A DNA stretch of 64,000 bases, from positions 392,239 through 456,238 of the forward strand of contig NZ_SADR02000001.1 in NCBI RefSeq assembly GCF_004010325.2, in the 5' to 3' direction. The notes under the pieces are model-generated. The model saw nothing but the letters and a program-made list of their open reading frames with translations, was not told the origin of the DNA and did no database searches. Position 1 is the first letter of the stretch; the number at the start of each line of letters is the position of its first letter. This document shows, in pieces, positions 57,214 through 64,000 of the stretch. The stretch comes from Mesorhizobium sp. M00.F.Ca.ET.216.01.1.1. GTDB lineage: Bacteria > Pseudomonadota > Alphaproteobacteria > Rhizobiales > Rhizobiaceae. Position numbers and translations under genes: made by a program.

Positions 57214-57612
57214 AAGGACGCAGTAAGCGTCATCTGACGGATGGGCACGCGGCACTCGGTCGCATCAGGCCGTAGCGCGAACGGCGGGTCTTCGGAATGC
57301 CCGAAGGTCAGCAAAGCCGCACTAGAGCCGTTCGACGCGGCATCTCGAATGACCGCTCCGGGCTGATATTTGTTGAAAAAGTCTGACGCACCGCAAAGTC
57401 GGCATCGACAATAGAATCCCGTTCCACGGCAGCGCATCGTGTGGAATCAGGATTCACTTTTAGATTTGCGGAACGCCATTCTATGCAAATGCCATGGGCA
57501 GCCGCGACGCGGACTTTTTCAACGATACGGCTCAATCCGGTCATCCATCGTGCGTGTCATTGACGACAGGAACGGGTCGAACTCGGTCGCTCAAAGTGAT
57601 TGAAGTTTGACC
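57214..57612. other. 399-bp gap without a convincing gene; short inverted repeat
   Basis: Open frames here are short and match nothing I recognise. There is an inverted repeat GTTGAAAAAGTC (57,372-57,383) / GACTTTTTCAAC (57,512-57,523) about 150 bp apart, possibly the ends of a decayed small transposon or MITE. No target-site duplication could be confirmed by eye. The AsmA-like gene ends at 57,613. Confidence 0.45.
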
Positions 57613-60600
57613 TCACCGGTACTCGAAGATCGACCTGAATATTCCGGGCGCGATCACCGACAGCGGATTGATGTCCAGGTTCGGCTTGTTGGCATTGCCC
57701 TTCAGCCGATAGGTCACGCCGATCAGGCCGCGATCGCGGCCATTGCCGAGAAGCGGGCCGAACAGCGGCAGTTCGCCGAAGATGCGGTTGAGGCCATAGA
57801 CCGGCATGAACGTTCCGGTCACGTCCATATTGTTGTTCTGGTCGTAGAGCGTGCCCTGGAAGGTAGTGCCGATGCGCGGGCCGCGCAGCACGCCATTGGC
57901 GAGCTTCAGATAGCCGGCGCCCTTGTCGATCTCAGCGAAGCCGCGTTCGAACTTCACCCTAGAGGTGTCGATGTCGGCCCTGACCGCCTGGCTCAGGCTG
58001 CGGCTGTCGCCGGCCGGCGTGGTCGATACGATCGAGGCGAGTTTCGGCTCGTTGACCACGAAGAAGTTGCGGGTGTCGACCTGGCCCGTCATCGGTCCGT
58101 CGCTCGCTCCCGTCAGCGCCAGCGTGATCGATCCGCCCTCCATGTGCTCGTAAACGTTGAGAAACCGCAATATGGCGCCGGCATCGGCCGACTTCACGTT
58201 GAGCGTGCGCCGGCCGTCGCCGGTCATGTTGCTGATGGTTATGGCCGCGCCGGAACTTGCCGTGGCACTGACATCGAGGCCATTCACCCTGGAGCCGGCG
58301 GCGCTGTAGTTCAGCTTCAGGTTCGACAGGACCTCGTCGTGGAAGCCGGTCAGAGAATTGACGTCGGCGCTGACGGAAATTGCGTTGGAGCCGGCGGTCT
58401 TGGTGGCGGTGTCGACATCGGAGGTGAACTGCTTGACCAGCGAGCGTGCGTCCAGCGCATCGCCGCGGACATCGACCGCATAGCCCTTGCCCGATCGCTT
58501 TACTGACACGGCAACGTCGTCGCCCCTGTTCAATGTGACCTTGCTGAACCGGGCCGACGACAAGGCGCCTTTGACCAGCACCACATTGCCATCGATGGAG
58601 AAGGTCTTTCCGTCGAGGTTGAAATCAGACAGCGTCGTGGTGTCGTCGGACTTGGTCATGACGAATGTGGCGTTGGCGGGGATGCCCGGCCCCTTGCTCC
58701 AGCCTGCCCAGGGGATGTCCAGCCGGGCATTGGTCAGGTCTGCCGAGACATTCTGGTTGCCGCTGCCGCTCTTGTCGATCGCCACCTTCACCGTTCCGGA
58801 AAGCAGCGTCGACAGGCCGGGCATGGTGGCCGCGCGCGTCTTGTCGTCGAGCACGAGCGCGACCTTGCGGCTGCGCGGCGGTCCATCGTCTTTGAGCGGC
58901 TCGACCAGGTCGAGCTCGGCCGGGATGCCGTTCAGCAGCGCCTTGGCAGATATCACGGCCTGATCGGGCCCGACCGTGATCGAACCGTCGGCGTCGGTCA
59001 CCGTCTGGTCCTCGAACGGCTTGGCCAGCGACAGGTCCTTATAGTCCAGCGCCACCAGCCAACCGAGCTTGGAGGAGTCGACCCCCGACTGCAGCGGAAT
59101 GTCAGCCTTGACGTGGCCGGTCACCGTGCCGGTCAGGTCTTCAGGCAGCAGGCCGACATGGCGCATGGCGTTGATTGGCTCATAGGACGCCAGTTCGGCG
59201 ATCGCGGGCGCCTCGCCGGCGACATCGATGTCGAGCGCGCCGATCACCGGCGGGCGGTTCGCCGCCTTGACCGTAAGCGTGCCGTTGCTGGCCGCCACCG
59301 TACGCCCGCCCGGCATGTAGACGTTGCCCGACGACAGCGCGATGTCGACATCATTACCATGAAACCCGACAACACCCACGGCATCGCGGATCGGCGGAAT
59401 GCGGCCGGCCGTGTCGAAGCGCGAGCCTTCGATCTGAAAACGGCCGAACACTTCATCGGCCGAAAGCGGGACGCCGTTGCCGAGACGCCCCGGCACGACC
59501 TGGAACTGCAGGCTGGCATCGACGACGCGGCCGCCGAACAGGTTCTGCAGCACCCACAGGCGGGCGTTGCGGGCGGAAAACCACGGCCACAATTGCTTGA
59601 CATGCGAGACCGGCATATCGTGCACGTTGAAGGCCACGGATATACCCGGCGCCTTTCCTTCGACAAACTCGACCGAAGCCGTGCCCAGTGCCTCGCTCGT
59701 CGAGCCGGACCTGATGCCGATCTGCTCGGCGACGAGCTTGTGGCTCCTGGTCTGGTAGACGCCGGCGATGCGGGCGAAAAAGGTGAGCGCCGGCTCCGGC
59801 GACTCTGAAGGCGCCAGCGTCGAGCCGTCGCTGGTCAGATCGTAGCGATAGGCTGGCTCCTCGCCAGCCGCGGTTACCGGCTTCGGCCCGATCGAACCGG
59901 CGAAATCGAAGGTCGAGCGGCCGGTCTTCAGCAGCAGCCTGTCCACCTGGATCTTGTTGCTGCCGGCGACAAGCGTGGCATCGGCATTGACGTCTCCTGG
60001 CAGCAGCCCGCGCGGGCCGAGATCGACCACCGAGCCCGCGAGCGACAAGGAAGCCGTCAGCCGCGACCTGGTATCGCCGGCTCCTTCCGATCCGGCGAGC
60101 TTCAACGCTATCGTGCCCAGCTTGCCACCCGCAGACGCTGCGGCCTCGTCGGCGCCCGCTATCTTGACGCTGGCGTCCAGTGCCGTGATACGTCGCGTCG
60201 TCGTGTCGCGGGTGGCCGAAGCATCGATGGTGAGCGCCCTGCCGTCGACATCGGCGTCGGATGAAAATTCCATGCTGCCCGGCCCGCTTTGCAGAACCGT
60301 GGCATCGGCGACCTTGACCAGCCTGACCGAGCCGGCCTCGGGCAGCTCGAACTCGACATTGCGCAGGTCGATCTGGCGCATCGAATCCTCGCGCACCGCA
60401 TCGAGTGCGTGGTTGACGTTGCCGAAGACCGCAGCGGCTAGTTTCTCCGGATCGATGAGACCGTCTTCATTGCGCAGCGCTGCCATCCAGTCGCCACCCG
60501 ACGGCATCGCCGCGGCCACGATGTGGGCGTCGGAGATTCTGGCGCTGGTGAGCCGCACCTCGCCAGAAAGCAGCGGTATCAGCCGGATGCCGAAGCGGAC

Positions 60601-60993
60601 GCGCCCGGCATCGGCCATCGGCTTGCCGTCGGCGGTCTTGAGGCTCACGTCGCTCACCTGCAGCGCAATGAAACTCGATCCGTCAAGCGTGAGCTGGGCC
60701 GGCCCGACCGTGACGTTGACCTCGACGCCGGCCAGTTTTTCGATTGCGGTTTCGGCTTCCGCGCGCAGCCGCTCGGTGCCGAAGCCGGATGCGCCGACCA
60801 GATAGACTGCGGCGGCGGCTAGCAGCATGAGCGCCGAAAAGCCGGCGACCAGCCGCGCTAGAATGCGAAAGCCGCGACCGATCCGCGCCTGGCCGAGCGG
60901 CGGCACACGGCACGCCGACGGGAAAGCGCCCAGGTCGGTGATTTCATCACGCCTGAATCGGATCTTCTCGTGCTGCGGGTGCTCCTGATCCAC
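57613..60993 (-). CDS. Large AsmA-like/DUF3971 envelope protein
   Basis: A 1,126-residue single-pass envelope protein: a cytoplasmic tail, one helix (about 44-66, FRILARLVAGFSALMLLAAAAVYL) and a long periplasmic region of repeating beta-groove type. Near the C-terminus, TGTFMPVYGLNRIFGELPLFGPLLGNGRDRGLIGVTYRLKG is the DUF3971/YhdP-AsmA_2 signature. Such proteins of the AsmA/TamB group carry phospholipids to the outer membrane. The start is a GTG at 60,993 with GGAA 7 nt upstream (VDQEHPQHEKIRF); an open frame to 61,074 overlaps the opposite gene's leader. Confidence 0.87.
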   Translation of the reverse strand: MDQEHPQHEKIRFRRDEITDLGAFPSACRVPPLGQARIGRGFRILARLVAGFSALMLLAAAAVYLVGASGFGTERLRAEAETAIEKLAGVEVNVTVGPAQLTLDGSSFIALQVSDVSLKTADGKPMADAGRVRFGIRLIPLLSGEVRLTSARISDAHIVAAAMPSGGDWMAALRNEDGLIDPEKLAAAVFGNVNHALDAVREDSMRQIDLRNVEFELPEAGSVRLVKVADATVLQSGPGSMEFSSDADVDGRALTIDASATRDTTTRRITALDASVKIAGADEAAASAGGKLGTIALKLAGSEGAGDTRSRLTASLSLAGSVVDLGPRGLLPGDVNADATLVAGSNKIQVDRLLLKTGRSTFDFAGSIGPKPVTAAGEEPAYRYDLTSDGSTLAPSESPEPALTFFARIAGVYQTRSHKLVAEQIGIRSGSTSEALGTASVEFVEGKAPGISVAFNVHDMPVSHVKQLWPWFSARNARLWVLQNLFGGRVVDASLQFQVVPGRLGNGVPLSADEVFGRFQIEGSRFDTAGRIPPIRDAVGVVGFHGNDVDIALSSGNVYMPGGRTVAASNGTLTVKAANRPPVIGALDIDVAGEAPAIAELASYEPINAMRHVGLLPEDLTGTVTGHVKADIPLQSGVDSSKLGWLVALDYKDLSLAKPFEDQTVTDADGSITVGPDQAVISAKALLNGIPAELDLVEPLKDDGPPRSRKVALVLDDKTRAATMPGLSTLLSGTVKVAIDKSGSGNQNVSADLTNARLDIPWAGWSKGPGIPANATFVMTKSDDTTTLSDFNLDGKTFSIDGNVVLVKGALSSARFSKVTLNRGDDVAVSVKRSGKGYAVDVRGDALDARSLVKQFTSDVDTATKTAGSNAISVSADVNSLTGFHDEVLSNLKLNYSAAGSRVNGLDVSATASSGAAITISNMTGDGRRTLNVKSADAGAILRFLNVYEHMEGGSITLALTGASDGPMTGQVDTRNFFVVNEPKLASIVSTTPAGDSRSLSQAVRADIDTSRVKFERGFAEIDKGAGYLKLANGVLRGPRIGTTFQGTLYDQNNNMDVTGTFMPVYGLNRIFGELPLFGPLLGNGRDRGLIGVTYRLKGNANKPNLDINPLSVIAPGIFRSIFEYR

Positions 60994-61088
60994 GCAATTT
61001 TCCGTTGTACGAACTCTATCGTGGACGAATCCCCGCTCGACACTATATCGATGCAGCTTCGCGCGTAACCTCAAACAAGGGCATCGAT

Positions 61089-61556
61089 ATGGCTGATCTC
61101 GACGTTGGCGAGCCTGCGCCGCAATTCGACCTTCCGCGCGACGGCGGCGGGTCGCTCAGACTCGCCGCATTCCTGGGAAAGCCGATCGTACTTTATTTCT
61201 ACCCGCAAGACGACACCACAAGCTGCACCACCGAGGCGATCAGCTTTTCGCAGTTGAAGCCGGAATTCGAGAAGGCCGGCGCCGTTGTGATCGGACTCTC
61301 GCCGGATAGCGTCAGGAAACACGACAAATTCAAGGCGAAATACGATCTCACGGTCGACCTCGTCGCCGACGAGGAGCGCAAGGTGATCGAGGCCTATCGT
61401 CTTTGGGTCGAGAAGACGATGTATGGCCGCAAGTATATGGGCGTCGAGCGCGCGACATTCCTGATCGGGCGGGACGGACGGATCGCCAGGATCTGGCGGC
61501 AGGTCCGGGTCAAGGGCCATGCCGAAGAGGTGCTGGAAGCCGTGCGCGCGCTTTGA
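61089..61556 (+). CDS. bcp: Thioredoxin-dependent peroxiredoxin, Bcp type
   Basis: A 155-residue peroxiredoxin. The peroxidatic Cys is in YPQDDTTSCTTEA (about 47; the family usually has DTPGC), and the Arg in GVERATFLIGRDG (about 119) is conserved. There is no Cys five residues after it, so the resolving Cys of E. coli-type BCP is absent; it may be a 1-Cys type. Start at 61,089 with AAGGGC upstream. Divergent from the AsmA-like gene (95 bp). Confidence 0.9.
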   Translation: MADLDVGEPAPQFDLPRDGGGSLRLAAFLGKPIVLYFYPQDDTTSCTTEAISFSQLKPEFEKAGAVVIGLSPDSVRKHDKFKAKYDLTVDLVADEERKVIEAYRLWVEKTMYGRKYMGVERATFLIGRDGRIARIWRQVRVKGHAEEVLEAVRAL

Positions 61557-61740
61557 CGATGGCGCCGGCGGCTGCCTGAACTCCCTCGCGAGGCGTCAAA
61601 ATCCACGCCGCTCGTTCGCTTCTCATCCCAAATTCTGCTGCAACCCGTGGGTGTGGGCGATTGCGGCAAAGAAACCGGCCGTTAACCTTAATGATGTGTA
61701 ATCAGGCTGGTCGTTGGTGTCGTAACGAAAGCTTGGTCCC

Positions 61741-63078
61741 GTGAACGTAACCGGTCAGTCAGCGGTCTTCGGCAGGCGCAAGGAGCCCCATACGGTCATC
61801 ATCGCCCGGGGCAACGAAATAAGGCACTTCACCATCCGCCCCTGGGTTGCCGCCTTTGTCGGCTCGGCGCTGGCAGCGGTCGCCATAGGCTACCTGCTGG
61901 CAACCTCCTACCTCGTGCTGCGCGACGACCTGATCGGCGCCACGACGGCGCGGCAGGCACGCATGCAGCAGGCCTATGAGGATCGCATCTCGGCACTTCG
62001 CGCCCAGGTCGACCGCATCACCAGCCGCCAGCTTCTCGACCAGCAGCTCATGGAAACCAAGGTGAGTGAGCTTTTGGAACGGCAAAGCCAGCTCAGCCAG
62101 CGTCATGGCCGCCTCAGCCCGATCCTCGAACGCGCCGAAAGCGAAGTCGGAACCGAGCCAGCCCTGGGGGACGCCGCACCCGCAAAGCCGGACGAACATG
62201 CCGACGCGACCGGCAGCATCGCCCAGCCGATGGCCTATTCGGTTGCCGGTCTTGGCGCCAGCCTTGGCTCCAATCTTGGTGCCAGCAGCCTTGGCACCAG
62301 CAGCGTTGGCGACGGCGATACCAGGCCGTTCTCGCTATGGTCGACTCGCTCCGATCCGCTGCCAAGCGAGACGGCGGCCGACCGCGCCGACAGGCTGTTC
62401 GTGTCGATCAATGAATCGCTCAAGGCCATAGAGAGCCAGCAGCTGACCCGCATCGCCACGCTTGCCGACAACGCCTACAAGAGCGCCGATGCGATCTCGC
62501 AGGCGCTCGAGACGGCCGGCCTGCCGGTCGACAGCGATTTCGGCAAGAGTGATGTCGGCGGCCCGCTGATACCGCTCGACAGCTCGATGATCTTCGATAG
62601 CAAGGTCAAGGAACTCGACGAGGCGCTGGATGCGCTCGACCACCTGAAAAAGGAGGCGCGGCGGCTGCCGCTTGCCAATCCCGCTCCCGGCCACTCCGTC
62701 ACCAGCCCGTTCGGCGTGCGCACCGATCCTCTCCTCGGCACCGCCGCGCTGCATTCGGGAATGGATTTCCGGGCGCCCGTCGGCATGCCCGCCAAGGTCA
62801 CCGCGCCGGGCATCGTCGTCAAGGCAGGGTGGAACGGCGGTTACGGCCGCATGGTCGAGGTCGACCATGGCAACGGCTTTGCCACGCGCTATGGGCATCT
62901 TAGCGAAATCGACGTCAATGTCGGCCAGAAGCTCGCGGCCGGCGACATCATCGGCAAGACCGGCAGCAGCGGCCGCTCGACCGGCCCGCATTTGCACTAT
63001 GAGGTCCGCCACAATGGCGAAGCGATCGACCCGCTGCGCTTCCTGACGGTCGGCAAGAAGGTCGCGCCGTATCTTTGA
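61741..63078 (+). CDS. M23 family peptidase (LytM domain) with coiled coil
   Basis: A 445-residue membrane-anchored endopeptidase-like protein. One helix (about 34-57), a coiled coil (about 70-125, RQARMQQAYEDRISALRAQV...), a Gly/Ser-rich linker with LGASLGSNLGASSLGTSS (about 175), then the LytM domain with HSGMD (about 339-343) and HLHYEV (about 418-423), that is, zinc ligands His, Asp and His present. It may cut peptidoglycan cross-links or, like EnvC/DipM types, activate amidases. The start GTG at 61,741 has a weak ribosome site. Confidence 0.9.
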   Translation: MNVTGQSAVFGRRKEPHTVIIARGNEIRHFTIRPWVAAFVGSALAAVAIGYLLATSYLVLRDDLIGATTARQARMQQAYEDRISALRAQVDRITSRQLLDQQLMETKVSELLERQSQLSQRHGRLSPILERAESEVGTEPALGDAAPAKPDEHADATGSIAQPMAYSVAGLGASLGSNLGASSLGTSSVGDGDTRPFSLWSTRSDPLPSETAADRADRLFVSINESLKAIESQQLTRIATLADNAYKSADAISQALETAGLPVDSDFGKSDVGGPLIPLDSSMIFDSKVKELDEALDALDHLKKEARRLPLANPAPGHSVTSPFGVRTDPLLGTAALHSGMDFRAPVGMPAKVTAPGIVVKAGWNGGYGRMVEVDHGNGFATRYGHLSEIDVNVGQKLAAGDIIGKTGSSGRSTGPHLHYEVRHNGEAIDPLRFLTVGKKVAPYL

Positions 63079-63195
63079 TCCAATTTCCTGGTGGTTGCAG
63101 CCTAGCGTAACCGTGAAAGCGCGAAATTATTTTTGAATTCCATTTGACTGAATAAATCTTCGATGCCAACTTAGCCTCTCTTGAGGGCGTAAGGC

Positions 63196-64000
63196 ATGGC
63201 ACTGCGCGGGACCAATCAGGAGTTCGGGCGGCCGTACAACAGGCGCATCGTGCTCGAGTCCATCCGTCTTCATGGCCCCATTGCCCGCGGCGACATTGCG
63301 AGGCGGGTCGGACTCACCGTACAGACCGTATCGACCATCGTTCGCGAACTGGAAGAGCACGGCTACGTTCTGTCGCTGCGCGAAGAGCCGCGGGGACGAG
63401 GGCTTCCTCCGGCAACCCTGCGGATCAATCCTGAGGGCGGCTATGCCGTCGGCATCCACGTCACCCCGCTGGGAATCGATGCCGCTCTGATCAATCTGAG
63501 CGGCGACGTCATCGAGAGCACGCACCGGGAAGCCCCGCATGCGACGCCCGACCATGCCTTCGAGCTGATCGGCGCGATGGTGCATGAATTGACTGGGCTG
63601 CGGCCCGGAGGCCGCGTTCTCGGCATCGGCATGGCGCTGCCCGGCCCGTTCGGGGTCGAGTCCATGAGCTTTGTCGGTCCGACGACCATGAGCGGCTGGA
63701 AGGACGTGGCGCTGCGGGAACGGCTGGCGGCCTCAACGGGGCTTCCGGCCTTTTTCGAGAACGACATGGCGGCCGCTGCCATGGGGGAGCGCCTTTACGG
63801 CCTTGGGGCCGGATATTCCGAATATTACTACCTCTACTTCGGTGTCGGCCTTGGCGGTACCATGGTGCACGACGGCAGCGCGTTGCGCGGTGCCTGGGGA
63901 AACGCCGGCGAGATTGGGCATATTCCTGCCGTGCCCGGCGGCGAGCCTTGCCCCTGCGGCAATCGCGGCTGCCTCGAAAGATACCTCTCGCTCGAAGCTC
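63196..64000 (+). CDS. ROK family transcriptional regulator (3' end outside window)
   Basis: Partial, 268 codons seen. N-terminal winged HTH (IVLESIRLHGPIARGDIARRVGLT..TVSTIVRELEEHGYV, about 18-58), then a ROK/NagC-like sugar kinase-fold domain: MALPGPFG, AFFENDMAAAAMGER (about 190) and GVGLGGTMVHDG, with the zinc site GHIPAVPGGEPCPCGNRGCLERY (Cys-x-Cys-x4-Cys). ROK repressors respond to sugars. Upstream 63,079-63,195 holds no other gene. Target sugar operon is probably beyond the right edge. Confidence 0.9.
   Translation, partial: MALRGTNQEFGRPYNRRIVLESIRLHGPIARGDIARRVGLTVQTVSTIVRELEEHGYVLSLREEPRGRGLPPATLRINPEGGYAVGIHVTPLGIDAALINLSGDVIESTHREAPHATPDHAFELIGAMVHELTGLRPGGRVLGIGMALPGPFGVESMSFVGPTTMSGWKDVALRERLAASTGLPAFFENDMAAAAMGERLYGLGAGYSEYYYLYFGVGLGGTMVHDGSALRGAWGNAGEIGHIPAVPGGEPCPCGNRGCLERYLSLEA

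Overview
The window looks like core chromosome of a high-GC alphaproteobacterium of the Rhizobiales, most likely Mesorhizobium or a close Phyllobacteriaceae relative. The evidence is a purC-purS-purQ-purL-bolA-grxD gene order, a complete suf operon preceded by an Irr-type (ICE) palindrome, alphaproteobacterial LexA-type boxes before recA, the F1-ATPase zeta inhibitor (DUF1476), two DUF1127 genes, and several families of rhizobial intergenic palindromes. This is inferred from recognised proteins and motifs; no database was searched. I saw no rRNA, tRNA, CRISPR array, intact insertion sequence or prophage.

Layout. 0-4.2 kb (minus): a maturation module for molybdenum hydroxylases (MoxR ATPase, CoxE-like VWA protein, XdhC functions split over two ORFs, MoCo protein cut by the window edge) and a flavin reductase. 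4.3-8.0 kb: ABC-type substrate-binding protein, P1 peptidase, small conserved proteins. 8.1-22.2 kb: purine synthesis genes (purB, purC, purS, purQ, purL) interspersed with two RBBP9-like hydrolases, a ring-cleavage-type dioxygenase, an HpcH/HpaI aldolase, the ATPase zeta subunit, a MocR regulator facing a DUF1127 gene, and BolA plus monothiol glutaredoxin. 22.4-28.9 kb: MFS exporter, inositol-phosphatase-like protein, TtcA, ribosomal protein S4, small secreted and DUF proteins, MurI and a TrmJ-like methyltransferase. 29.1-38.8 kb: icd, GST, Coq7-like hydroxylase, alaS, recA, pseudouridine kinase/glycosidase pair, a frameshifted tfoX-like gene and a GFA protein.

38.8-46.1 kb (minus): a seven-gene iron-sulfur operon, cysteine desulfurase-sufB-sufC-sufD-sufS-DUF59-sufA, with an ICE palindrome upstream and a 117-bp palindromic repeat inside. 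46.3-47.6 kb: alpha/beta hydrolase and PaiB-like protein. 47.7-51.3 kb (minus): a four-gene membrane-lipid glycosylation cluster (GT2, LAB_N, ArnT-like GT-C, PAP2) resembling systems that decorate lipid A or LPS core. Then tyrS.

52.9-57.6 kb looks like an accessory block: a 5'-truncated M20 amidohydrolase joined to a 3'-truncated NAD-epimerase, an SDR lacking the usual Tyr/Lys pair, a PhnB-like protein, DUF1127 and a LysR regulator, then about 400 bp of non-coding DNA with an inverted repeat. From 57.6 kb the core resumes with a giant AsmA-like envelope protein, a Bcp peroxiredoxin, an M23 endopeptidase and a ROK regulator cut by the window end.

The most reviewable signals are the fused gene remnants at about 53,960, the tfoX frameshift, paired LexA-like boxes before recA, the ICE box of the suf operon, direct repeats between the MocR and DUF1127 genes, the lipid-glycosylation operon, the orphan Cox-type maturation module and the stem-loops before rpsD.
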